A DNA stretch of 64,000 nucleotides. Origin: [Clostridium] clostridioforme AGR2157 (GTDB lineage: Bacteria; Bacillota; Clostridia; Lachnospirales; Lachnospiraceae). Positions 1 through 7,179 of this stretch are shown here, one piece after another. Under the pieces are notes generated by a model. The model made no database searches, was not told where the DNA came from, and saw nothing but the letters and a program-made list of their open reading frames with translations. The stretch's first letter is position 1. Each line of letters opens with the position of its first letter. A program made the position numbers and the translations under genes. The stretch spans positions 1 to 64,000 of the forward strand of contig NZ_AUJR01000015.1 in NCBI RefSeq assembly GCF_000424325.1. The letters are read 5' to 3'.

Positions 1-341
1 TATACCTGTCACATTCCGCTATGACATACGGCGAATACAACCATCCTACACCGCCGGGTCGAGTATCCCGCCTCGGACTGCCCTTAAAGCAGTTTAGCCT
101 TGTTCCTCGTTCACAATGTTGCGTCTTGCCGCTCAGTCGTGGGTAGATGGTTTCCCCAACTTGCGACGTTTCCGGTACGCTATTGTCCCCCTTATGGTTT
201 CCCTCCGGGGTAAACCGGCTGACGCTAAAGCGACGCTTTTTCAGCGTCTTTGATACTTTTCTTTACCGGCTTGCCAAAGCCGGATTCCCAAAATGCCCAC
301 GCACCGCCTGTGGATGACAAGCGACGCTTCTGGACGCGCAA
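1..341 (-). mobile_element. 5' part of a probable group II intron, cut by the window edge
   Basis: On the minus strand this stretch has no credible reading frame but has the look of group II intron domain I: several GGGAAACC/GGAAAC motifs and a segment at about 150-125 (ACGACTGAGCGGCAA on the minus strand) that resembles the ACGACTGAGTCGCAA segment of the L. lactis Ll.LtrB intron. It begins where the VirB6-like protein stops resembling its family. The 5' splice site is either near 341 (TTGCGCG) or at about 302 (GTGCG, the canonical start). The second fits better the spacing from the 5' end to the shared segment in Ll.LtrB. The rest of the intron, including any reverse transcriptase, would lie to the left. 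This is inferred from motifs recalled by eye, not from a covariance search. Confidence 0.6.
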
Positions 342-931
342 TAAATTTCAATCATACGGCCATATACGATGACGAAGATCACGATGTTTAAGGCAATCAT
401 GGTAAGCTGGATCAGGAAGGACTGGAGCCATAGCCCGAACAGAGGGCCTAACTCCATCGCCTCAAGTTCTGTCCGCAGACTGTCCAGCACATCCGGCGTG
501 ATCTCTGTCCCGTTCTGGATAATGCCCGCTGACTGCTGTATCACATGCTGGCTCACATCAAAGACCGCCAGCACGATATTGAAGGTATTCGTCAGGATCA
601 TCACAGCCACAAAGGTTTTGAACACCCACTTAAAAAACATCCATGTGTCAACTTCATGGAGGTTGTTGCGTTCTATGAGCATCTGTATCAGCTCATAAGT
701 CATTACAAAAGTGAGGATGACCCCGGCGATTGGCAGGATGGCAGTTTCAGAGATCTGTCGTATCATGGAAAAGACCCCGGCGTTCCAGTCCGCCGGGGTC
801 GTGCCTACCTGTGTGGCGATCTCGCCAACGCTCTGATTGACGTTATCGAAAAGGCCGTCCAGATTTCCCATGATACCATCGACGAGCAGACCTTTCAGCC
901 ATTCAACGATTGCGTCGATGATAAAGTCCAT
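341..931 (-). pseudogene. VirB6/TrbL-like conjugation membrane protein, interrupted at its C-terminal half
   Basis: The first 197 residues look like the polytopic channel subunit (VirB6/TrbL/CD0411-like) of Gram-positive conjugative type IV secretion systems. There is an N-terminal amphipathic stretch, membrane segments near residues 63-83, 105-130 and 170-190, and the conserved-looking YGRMIEIY. After Y197 the reading frame runs into 25 unrelated residues and a stop at 263, whereas family members go on for roughly another 90 or more residues. The break coincides with group II intron-like sequence, so the gene may be restored by RNA splicing; whether it is functional depends on that. It lies downstream of the Maff2 gene with a 41-bp gap, in the usual T4SS gene order. 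Confidence 0.75.
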
Positions 932-972
932 ACATCAGCTCCTTTTCTGGAAAAAGGGACAACGGGTGACAC

Positions 973-1188
973 TTAGCTGAACAGGCCGGACAGCAGAGGG
1001 ATAAGCTGAAGGCCGATCAGAACGACACCGCCGCCAGCCATGAGCTGCTTAATGCCCTGTGATTTTGCCGCAGGGTTGTCCGACCCGTAACCTTCCAGAA
1101 GGTTGATGACGCCCCATACCGCCAGACCGGCGCCAAGAGCCATGACCAGAATTTTGAGAATGTCGATTGCCTGATTGAAAAATTCCAT
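973..1188 (-). CDS. Maff2-family small membrane protein (pilin/VirB2-like)
   Basis: This 71-residue protein has two hydrophobic segments (about 8-28 and 45-68) separated by a short polar loop (EGYGSDNPAAKSQG). That layout is typical of Maff2-family proteins coded between virD4 and virB6 in Clostridia conjugative elements, where they hold the position of VirB2 pilins. The start at 1188 is chosen because GGAGG lies 7 bases upstream; a longer frame from 1230 adds 14 polar residues without a ribosome site. It follows a terminator after virD4, so it may have its own promoter or depend on readthrough. Function is inferred from position and topology only. Confidence 0.75.
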   Translation of the reverse strand: MEFFNQAIDILKILVMALGAGLAVWGVINLLEGYGSDNPAAKSQGIKQLMAGGGVVLIGLQLIPLLSGLFS

Positions 1189-1228
1189 ATACGTTCCTCC
1201 ATTTTGTTTGTTTGATGGTTTTGGGTCC

Positions 1229-1253
1229 AAAAAAAGCCGCCCACATCGGCGGC
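1229..1253 (-). terminator. Rho-independent terminator after virD4
   Basis: Read on the minus strand, a perfect 6-bp G+C stem (GCCGCC/GGCGGC, 6-base loop) is followed by seven T. It lies directly downstream of the palindrome that follows the virD4 stop codon. Confidence 0.8.
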
Positions 1254-1254
1254 G

Positions 1255-1277
1255 CTTCGGGTCAACATGGCCCGAAG
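1255..1277. repeat. ICE palindrome copy 1 (after virD4 stop)
   Basis: CTTCGGGTCA-3 nt-TGGCCCGAAG, with 10-bp arms and one wobble mismatch. It abuts the virD4 stop codon (1278-1280). It belongs to a family of five near-identical copies in this element. Confidence 0.85.
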
Positions 1278-3101
1278 TTACACAAACTCGTCGCTGTCCA
1301 GATCATCGAAATTCAACAGGTCAGCTTCTTCGTCCGTGTCGGAGCCGTCCACTTCGTACACCGTGTATTCGTCCTCCGGCTTTAGTCTCAATGGCCGGTG
1401 ACGGAACAGGCTTTCCAAGCGGAAGGCGTTTTTCTTTTTATCAAATTCGGCTGTGTACTTGTAATTCGGGTGCTTTTTCAAGTCATACTTTGGGGATAGA
1501 AAAGGCGGGAGCCCCCTAAGCTGCAAGATACATTTATCCCCGGGCATGGTGGTGATCTCGCTGGTGGTCATCAGCTCCCGGCCAAGCCGCTGCATATTCT
1601 GGCTGTAACTTTCAGACTGTCCACGGCTTCGGCCCTCGGTCTGCATGGAGATGGTGGCCTTGCCCAGCCAGTTTTCCGAAATATCCTTTAGGGTGGAAGC
1701 TTCCCGGCCTCCGAGGAACACGATACTGTCCATGTTGCCCATGATGGTTTCGGAATGGTCTTTGTACAATGCCTTGCACTGGCTCATAGCCTGATAAAAG
1801 AGCGTTAGGCTGATCTCCCGTGAGCGGATGACTGCCACGATCTTTTCCAGCCCCGGCACCTGCCCGGTGTTGGCAGCCTCGTCCCACAGCACCCGCACAT
1901 GGTAGGGCAGACGCCCGCCATAGGTGTTGTCAGCCCGTTCACACAGAAGGTTGAACATCTGCGAAAAAGCAAGGGCAACCAAAAAGTTGTAGGTGGTGTC
2001 CGTGTCGCTGATAAGGAAGAACAGCGCCGATTTTTCATCCCCCAGCTTATCAAGCTCCAGCTCGTCATAGGACATGATCTCCCGGAGCTGGGGAATGTCA
2101 AAGGGAGCCAGCCTTGCACCGCAGGAAATCAAAATGCTTTTGGCTGTCTTGCCGCTGGCGAGCTTGTATTTCTTATACTGCCTCACGGCGAAGTGCTGGG
2201 GGCTGCGGCGTTCCAGCCCGTCAAACATATAGTCCACCGCATTTTTGAAGGTTTCGTCATCCTCCCGGACTTCCATGCTGTTTATCATTTCCACCAGCGT
2301 ATTCATGTTGCGTTCTTCCTCCGGCCCCTCAAAGACGATGTAGGCCACAAGGGCGCAGTACAAAAGGGTTTCGGCTTTGGTCCAGAACTCGTCGCCCTCC
2401 TTGCCGTCGCCTTTGGTGTTGGCGATCAGGGCGGTAACAAATTTCAAAACATCGCTTTCTGTCTTGATATAGGCCAGCGGATTGTAGTGCATGGATTTTG
2501 AAAAGTCGATACTGTTGAACACCCGCACCCTGTATTTCTCCCGTTGCAGAAACCGCCCGCACTGGTCGAGGGTGCCGCCCTTCGGGTCTACCACCACATA
2601 CGAGGAATGGGCTTGAAGGAGCTGCGGAGTCAGCCAGAACCTTGTCTTGCCCGAACCGGACGAGCCGATGACACAGGCGTTTAGGTTCCGGGCATTGGCG
2701 GGTATCTTCGGACGGGTGTTCATGGTAAGGAACTCCGTCCCGGTCAGAATGACATTGTTCTGAAATTTAGGGTCTACAAACGGCTTTATATCCTCCTTTG
2801 TTCCGAAGCGGGCGGTGCCGTACTCCGCATCCCGCCGGAATTTCTTTGCCTGCTTGATTTTGGACTGTATCAGCAGATACACCCCAGCCGCACCGGCGAG
2901 GCCCACCAGCAGGTCAATGCCGCCCAGCCCCGGCCAGTAGGTTTCAAAGGCTTTGGGGAAAGTGTCAAGCATCCCCATGAGCTTTGTCCCGAAGTCTGCG
3001 CCGGGCGCGATACGGTAGGCCGTCCCGATTTTGGAGAAAAACCAGAACACAAAGAGGTACGGCAGGTTGGGGAGCACATATTTTCTGATCTTGTCACTCA
3101 A
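1278..3101 (-). CDS. virD4: VirD4/TraG-type coupling ATPase of a conjugative type IV secretion system
   Basis: This 607-residue protein is the DNA-transfer coupling ATPase that links the relaxosome to the mating channel at the membrane. Two membrane segments sit at about residues 10-25 and 62-80, the Walker A motif GSSGSGKT at 146-153, and a Walker B-like VRVLWDEAAN near residue 400, as in the TraG/VirD4 family. The length is normal and the frame is intact. The start overlaps the last codons of pcfB (3098-3101, ATGA), so the two are probably translationally coupled. The stop is followed immediately by a palindrome and then a terminator. Together with PcfB, Maff2 and VirB6 it identifies the element as conjugative. 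Confidence 0.95.
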   Translation of the reverse strand: MSDKIRKYVLPNLPYLFVFWFFSKIGTAYRIAPGADFGTKLMGMLDTFPKAFETYWPGLGGIDLLVGLAGAAGVYLLIQSKIKQAKKFRRDAEYGTARFGTKEDIKPFVDPKFQNNVILTGTEFLTMNTRPKIPANARNLNACVIGSSGSGKTRFWLTPQLLQAHSSYVVVDPKGGTLDQCGRFLQREKYRVRVFNSIDFSKSMHYNPLAYIKTESDVLKFVTALIANTKGDGKEGDEFWTKAETLLYCALVAYIVFEGPEEERNMNTLVEMINSMEVREDDETFKNAVDYMFDGLERRSPQHFAVRQYKKYKLASGKTAKSILISCGARLAPFDIPQLREIMSYDELELDKLGDEKSALFFLISDTDTTYNFLVALAFSQMFNLLCERADNTYGGRLPYHVRVLWDEAANTGQVPGLEKIVAVIRSREISLTLFYQAMSQCKALYKDHSETIMGNMDSIVFLGGREASTLKDISENWLGKATISMQTEGRSRGQSESYSQNMQRLGRELMTTSEITTMPGDKCILQLRGLPPFLSPKYDLKKHPNYKYTAEFDKKKNAFRLESLFRHRPLRLKPEDEYTVYEVDGSDTDEEADLLNFDDLDSDEFV

Positions 3102-3568
3102 CGTCCGTCCTTCACCGCCTCTCTGGTTCGCTGCTTCTCCTTCGGCTTTGTCCTGATCTGCTCCGTGAGCTTGCGGAGCTGGCCGAGGATAGAAGTCTTG
3201 TTCTGGTCTTTGTTCAGCACCTTTGTACTGTATTTCTGGAAGGCCGCCGTGATGGCGTCCGCCTGATTGGCTTTGAAGAACAGCAGGTAATGGCCGGGGC
3301 TCACTTTATGGAAAGCGTAGTCCACATGGAACTCCTTCGCTATCCGGTCAAAATCCTTCGGCGCACCCACATACTGCATGGCGTTTTTGCCGCCGTAGTG
3401 GTTCATCAGCTTCTTCACGCTCTGGCGGCCCTGCGGGGTCAGCGCCTTTCGGTGGTGCTTTTGCAGCGCCCGAACCACCTTGCCAAGAGCGGCGGCCAGC
3501 ACTTTTCCTGTCAGCTTTGCCGTCTTGATCGAAAGGGCAACTGTTTTCTGGTTTACTTCTTCCTGCAT
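3098..3568 (-). CDS. pcfB: PcfB-family (DUF3801) conjugation protein
   Basis: This 156-residue basic protein resembles the PcfB/DUF3801 family, which in Enterococcus pCF10 and many Clostridia elements is coded just before the VirD4-type coupling protein and helps bring the relaxase-DNA complex to it. The conserved-looking segment with HYGGKNAMQYVGAPKDFDRIAKEF and YLLFFKANQADAI-like core lies at about residues 52-115; the C-terminus is rich in Lys, Arg and Gln. A strong ribosome site (AAAGGAGG) lies before the ATG. The 4-base overlap with virD4 points to a coupled operon. Confidence 0.85.
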   Translation of the reverse strand: MQEEVNQKTVALSIKTAKLTGKVLAAALGKVVRALQKHHRKALTPQGRQSVKKLMNHYGGKNAMQYVGAPKDFDRIAKEFHVDYAFHKVSPGHYLLFFKANQADAITAAFQKYSTKVLNKDQNKTSILGQLRKLTEQIRTKPKEKQRTREAVKDGR

Positions 3569-3635
3569 AAAACCTCCTTTCCGTCAGGGCTCCCGGTAGA
3601 CGGGAGGCCCCCGTACACTCCGGGACAACAGAAAA

Positions 3636-3658
3636 CCTCGGGCCAATGTGGCCCGAGG
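3636..3658. repeat. ICE palindrome copy 2
   Basis: CCTCGGGCCA-ATG-TGGCCCGAGG, with perfect 10-bp arms. It starts one base after the stop codon of the gene at 3660-4697. It is a member of the five-copy family. Confidence 0.9.
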
Positions 3659-3659
3659 C

Positions 3660-4697
3660 TTACCGCTCGGCATCCCTGCCGGACGGAGCTTTCTTTTCCG
3701 GCTCCGCCTGGACTTTTTCGCCCTGTTCCCGCATGGTCTGCAAGATAGAGGGCTTCTTTTGAAGCTGGGAGGGCTTTTCGCCGGACAGCGGCTTGATACA
3801 TTCCAGACGGTCAGCCGCCCGGATGGCGTTGTCTGTGAGCTGCCGCTGCCATGCGCCCACGCTGGGAGCCCAGCGAAAACCGTTGCTTTTCAGCTCGGCC
3901 CGGGTGTCGGCGTCAGGCTTTCCGTCAAAGAACACCTGCAAGCGGTTGTCCTCCCGGTTCATTTCCACACGGCCCCCATCGAACTCCCAGCCGGAAAACT
4001 CCCGCTGTGCCTGTTTGGAAAGCTGTTCGATGCGGGCCTTTACCCGGCGGATCTCCGCGTTGTTGTTGGTAAGCTGGTAACTTTCAAAGGGCCTCGGGTC
4101 GCTCCGCCAGCTTGACGCCATGCTGGATTTCAGCTTTTCGATCTGGTCAGGCGACAGCAGCGCGCAGCCGTCCAGCTTGCCATGCTTGCGGTAATAGGCG
4201 TTGACCTCCTTCATAATGAGCTGGGAGCGTTCCAGCCCGTCGAGCTTCTTCTGGAGCTTTTCAATGGCCGCCGGGTCATCGGCGCTGATACCGCCCATGC
4301 CGGTGCTGCGTATCTTATCCAGCAGCCCTTGAATATGCCGCCATTCCTCCATGTTGCTGTCCCGCGCCCGGTTCTGCTTTTCCTTCTTTCCAACCGGGAA
4401 ATTGGAAGGCCCGGCGATCAGCACAGAGGGAACCCTCGCGTCAATGGCAAAGCTCTGGTTCATGTTTTCGGCCAGCTTGCGGGCGTAGGTGTCCAGCAGA
4501 TGGTCGATCTTCTCGTGGTACATGGGGTCTACCCGGGACTTTTGCTGTTCGGCTATGGCTGCGGCCTTGTCCACCATTGCCCGGTATTCCGCCGTTGCGC
4601 TCCCTTCCTTATAGTCGGAAAAGCTGTTCATTTCCTTTGCCCGGCAGGCGGCCCCTTCATTGATGGGATAATAGTTGATGGTATGCACCTCCTTCAT
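3660..4697 (-). CDS. Conserved ICE protein of unknown function, with a C-terminal GFRWAP-type domain
   Basis: About 345 residues, soluble and charged. The N-terminus has NYYPINEGAACRAKEMNSFSDY, the middle is helical and Lys/Glu-rich, and a C-terminal module at about residues 245-300 reads as RVEMN..NRLQVFFDGKPD..RAELKSNGFRWAPSVGAW. That last module is found in many large or accessory proteins of mobile elements (DUF3560/LPD-like families, recalled from general knowledge). No catalytic motif was recognised. The start is uncertain: ATG 4697 has no clear ribosome site, while AAGGAGG at about 4695-4689 sits 8 bases before an ATC codon in frame. It lies between ardA and pcfB, so a role in anti-defence or transfer processing is possible but not shown. 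Confidence 0.7.
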   Translation of the reverse strand: MKEVHTINYYPINEGAACRAKEMNSFSDYKEGSATAEYRAMVDKAAAIAEQQKSRVDPMYHEKIDHLLDTYARKLAENMNQSFAIDARVPSVLIAGPSNFPVGKKEKQNRARDSNMEEWRHIQGLLDKIRSTGMGGISADDPAAIEKLQKKLDGLERSQLIMKEVNAYYRKHGKLDGCALLSPDQIEKLKSSMASSWRSDPRPFESYQLTNNNAEIRRVKARIEQLSKQAQREFSGWEFDGGRVEMNREDNRLQVFFDGKPDADTRAELKSNGFRWAPSVGAWQRQLTDNAIRAADRLECIKPLSGEKPSQLQKKPSILQTMREQGEKVQAEPEKKAPSGRDAER

Positions 4698-4698
4698 G

Positions 4699-4721
4699 CT
4701 TCGGGCCAGCATGGCCCGAGG
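4699..4721. repeat. ICE palindrome copy 3
   Basis: CTTCGGGCCA-3 nt-TGGCCCGAGG, with 10-bp arms and one mismatch. It lies two bases after the ardA stop and directly before the ATG of the next gene. It is a member of the five-copy family. Confidence 0.85.
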
Positions 4722-4723
4722 TC

Positions 4724-5437
4724 TTACCGTTCCTCATGGGAAGGCCTCGCCTTGTCCTTTTGCGGAGCGGGCGGGGCCTCTTGAAATCGTTTGAGCGCGC
4801 CGAGAATGGAATGGACGGGCTCGGCCTTTTCGGGATAGGCAAATACCCGGTGTTCCGGCGGTATGTCCTGCGTCCCGTGGTAGTGCTCCTTGTAGCCAAC
4901 CGGGTCCGCAGCCACATATCCGCCGGGAGCGAATACGCCGCCCTCGTTGATACGCATATCCCGTCCGTATGCCTCATAATCGAAGTAGCCTTGAATGTGC
5001 TCCGGTATGTCGATAGTCCCCAGTTCGTCGGCGTACAGATGGCCCAGCCCTTCATCATCGGAAATATCCGGGTAAAAGCGGTAAAGGTCAAGGTTCTGCG
5101 TCAGGTTTATCAAATCCTTCACGCTCCTTGTGTGGTTTCCCAAGACAAGAGCGGCTTCAAAGGTTTCCAGTCCGCCCTTATCCCGTACTTCCAGCAGGGC
5201 GTGGCCCAGCTCGTTCAGCTCGTCGATGTTCTCACATTCGTAGAGATGATCGTAGAGCCCCAGCACATCACTGTCAAAGCTGGTAAAGAACACTTCGCTG
5301 TACCGTTTCCCGTCTATCCCGATTTTGGCAAGGGCGGCCTGCAACTCCTGTGTCGTCATGGGGAAATGTACCGTTGTCCCTACCTCAATCCCCATTAAGG
5401 GGTATAGGGCTGTATTGGTTATATAGGCTTCAAACAT
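4724..5437 (-). CDS. ardA: ArdA-type antirestriction protein
   Basis: About 237 residues, very acidic. It begins MFEAYITNTALYPLMGIEVG and carries the ArdA-like FFTSFDSDVLGL and a central EIGHALLE-like helix. ArdA proteins mimic B-form DNA and block type I restriction enzymes, protecting DNA that enters a new host by conjugation. The start at 5437 is chosen for the AAAGGAGG site 8 to 9 bases upstream; a longer frame (from 5524) overlaps the methylase gene and adds unrelated residues. The C-terminal 30 residues are Pro/Lys/Glu-rich. It sits next to a DNA methylase, forming a small restriction-evasion module. Confidence 0.88.
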   Translation of the reverse strand: MFEAYITNTALYPLMGIEVGTTVHFPMTTQELQAALAKIGIDGKRYSEVFFTSFDSDVLGLYDHLYECENIDELNELGHALLEVRDKGGLETFEAALVLGNHTRSVKDLINLTQNLDLYRFYPDISDDEGLGHLYADELGTIDIPEHIQGYFDYEAYGRDMRINEGGVFAPGGYVAADPVGYKEHYHGTQDIPPEHRVFAYPEKAEPVHSILGALKRFQEAPPAPQKDKARPSHEER

Positions 5438-5441
5438 GGGC

Positions 5442-6527
5442 TCATTCCTCCTTTCCGGCCCGGTCAGCCAGCACCTCATAAATCCCGGCCATAATGTAAT
5501 CGGCGCAAGGGAGGGCAATCGCATTTCCCAGCGCCTTGTAGCGTTGCAGAGGCCGGATCTCCACGCCGTCCGCCCCGTACTTTGTCCAGCCCTCCGGCAG
5601 CCCCATCAGCCGTTCGCTTTCCGTTTCCGTCAGAAAACGGATACAGCCGCCCTCCGGGTCGCCCTCATACCAGAAGGCAAAGGGCGTTACATCACTGGCT
5701 AAAAGAGTGGGAAAAGGGTCAGTTGGTAATCCGAAGCTGTTTCGGAAGGACGTTTCTTCCTGCCTTTTTGCCGCTCCCCGCATACGGAAGCACTGAAAGG
5801 GGTGGATGACTGGTATCTGCCGCCCTGTTTCAAAAGAAGCTGTTCGATCTCCTTCGGCGGCGGCCCGCCCGCCCTCTCCGCAAGGCGGAGGAAGTGGGAG
5901 CATTGGACGGGGCTTAAATAGTATGTCTGCGGCACGTCTGCCTCCAAAATCCGCCACGACGAAAATCCGCTGCCTTCGTGCCAGCCTTCGGGAGCCTGCC
6001 CAATACTGGGCGTCCATGAGCCGCCAGCACACATCAGGCGTTCCCCCTCGCACCATTCCGGCGTTTCCCCATCTTCCCGAAGGAGGCATTGGAACTTCGG
6101 TGTCCGAGAAGGCGGATAGGACGGCTCTAAAGTCCATCCGGTCATTTGTAGAAAACGCTCCCATGACGTTTTCCCAAACAGCGATAGCTGGATATAGGTT
6201 ATCAGTAGCATCCCTCATTTCCTGTATGATACGAAACGCCTGATAGAACAGGCTTGATTTTGCCCCGGCAAGGCCGGAGCGGTTGCCGATCAGAGAAAGG
6301 TTCTGACAGGGGGAACCGAAGGTAATTATATGGACAGGTGGGATTTTCCCGCCGTCCACCTTCGTAATATCTCCCAAATGCGCCATATCGGGAAAGTGCC
6401 TTTTGGTTATGGAGATGGGCGCTTTTTCAATCTCGCTGGCCCATACCGGACGGATACCGCACCGGGAAGCAGCCAGAGGGAACACGCCGATCCCGTCAAA
6501 AAGGCTCCCCAGCTTAATGTCCGGCAT
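5442..6527 (-). CDS. dcm: DNA (cytosine-5-)-methyltransferase
   Basis: 361 residues with the ordered C5-methylase motifs: motif I GSLFDGIGVFPLA (7-19, SAM binding), motif IV with the catalytic cysteine in FGSPCQN (C74), motif VI ENV (119-121), motif VIII RRQRIFVVADF (near 190) and C-terminal motif X ALGNAIALPCADYI. It probably methylates a specific site in the element to resist host restriction. No cognate endonuclease is nearby, so it looks like an orphan, which is common on ICEs. Its ATG overlaps the end of the upstream gene by 14 bases, and translation is probably coupled because no strong ribosome site is seen. Confidence 0.93.
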   Translation of the reverse strand: MPDIKLGSLFDGIGVFPLAASRCGIRPVWASEIEKAPISITKRHFPDMAHLGDITKVDGGKIPPVHIITFGSPCQNLSLIGNRSGLAGAKSSLFYQAFRIIQEMRDATDNLYPAIAVWENVMGAFSTNDRMDFRAVLSAFSDTEVPMPPSGRWGNAGMVRGGTPDVCWRLMDAQYWAGSRRLARRQRIFVVADFGGRRAADILFKPRPMLPLPPPCGEGGRAAAEGDRTASFETGRQIPVIHPFQCFRMRGAAKRQEETSFRNSFGLPTDPFPTLLASDVTPFAFWYEGDPEGGCIRFLTETESERLMGLPEGWTKYGADGVEIRPLQRYKALGNAIALPCADYIMAGIYEVLADRAGKEE

Positions 6528-6870
6528 GGCCCGGGGTGCCGTGTCCCTTCACGGCAAGCACCCCTTCCAGTGTGGTCGCCGCAATGCCCAGCCGCCCGGC
6601 AACCGCAATATCGTTTTTCACATCCTCGTCCACAACGCTGCCGCAGACGATCAGGGTGTGGGAGCGCCGCAGCATATCCCGGCGCATATCAATCCCGGCT
6701 TTGTGTTCCTCGGGAACGCTGTCATTCAAAAACAGCGGCAGGTACAAGAGCGGGCAGATCGGGGAAAAGCCCGCCTCATAAGCAAGGCGGCAGTAGTGGG
6801 CCGCCAGCTCCATATCAACATCCGGCTCGCCGCTCCATGCGGCGGTCAGGTACGCTAAAGGTCGTTTCAT
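6514..6870 (-). CDS. DUF7768/DUF4406-like protein (nucleoside 2-deoxyribosyltransferase fold)
   Basis: 118 residues starting MKRPLAYLTAAWSG, with HYCRLAYEAGFSPICPLLYLPLFL, MRRDMLRRSHTLIVCGS and a SGM-type helix. The pattern (YLTAAWSG, then an Asp-Met-Arg helix and a small-residue strand) matches small proteins on Firmicutes mobile elements related to the nucleoside 2-deoxyribosyltransferase fold. Substrate and role are unknown. GGAGG lies 8 bases before the ATG at 6870. It is the first gene of a dcm-ardA run, so a DNA-modification or anti-defence role is plausible but unproven. Confidence 0.75.
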   Translation of the reverse strand: MKRPLAYLTAAWSGEPDVDMELAAHYCRLAYEAGFSPICPLLYLPLFLNDSVPEEHKAGIDMRRDMLRRSHTLIVCGSVVDEDVKNDIAVAGRLGIAATTLEGVLAVKGHGTPGHAGH

Positions 6871-6956
6871 TGGTTGAGCCTCCATTTCTGTTTTGGTTTA
6901 GGGAAAAGCAAGAGTTCGCCCAACCCCTCCGCCCCTTCCCCCGGGAAGGGGAACGG

Positions 6957-7120
6957 CTCTGGAGAATTTATATCCCCGTCGCTTGACCGGGAAAAAGCAT
7001 AACCGGGAGAAATCCGTCAAGGGTGCCTCCGGCACCGCCTGCGGCGGCGCTGCCCTTGACTGATTTTCCCGGCTATGCTACGGAATAACTGGCGACGGGG
7101 AATAATTTATATCTCCAGAG
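6957..7120. repeat. 164-bp long imperfect inverted repeat between parB and the methylase operon
   Basis: The arm at 6957-7023 pairs with 7053-7120. The outer 26 bases (CTCTGGAG..CCCCGTCGC) pair with GCGACGGGG..CTCCAGAG, and the inner 28 bases (AGCATAACCGGGAG..CAAGGG) with CCCTTGAC..CCCGGCTATGCT. The loop is GC-rich (7024-7052). A transcript from either strand would fold into a long hairpin. No ORF is convincing here. It may be an oriT-like or replication structure, a structured RNA, or a short non-autonomous repeat. Confidence 0.8.
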
Positions 7121-7149
7121 CTTCGGGGCGCGGGGCAGAGCCCCGCAAT

Positions 7150-7172
7150 CCTCGGGCCATGCTGACCCGAAG
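7150..7172. repeat. ICE palindrome copy 4 (after parB stop)
   Basis: CCTCGGGCCA-TGC-TGACCCGAAG, with 10-bp arms and two mismatches. It lies 7 bases after the parB stop codon. It is a member of the five-copy family. Confidence 0.8.
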
Positions 7173-7179
7173 TTTGGGC

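Noticed and set aside
1255-1277. Palindrome as a simple terminator
   Set aside because: There is no T run right after it. The true terminator is the separate stem at 1229-1253.
3290-3748. Plus-strand frames over the ICE genes
   Set aside because: They are antisense to well-supported minus-strand genes in GC-rich DNA and lack ribosome sites and family resemblance.
6957-7120. CRISPR array
   Set aside because: It is one inverted repeat, not spaced direct repeats. No CRISPR array or cas gene was seen anywhere in the window.
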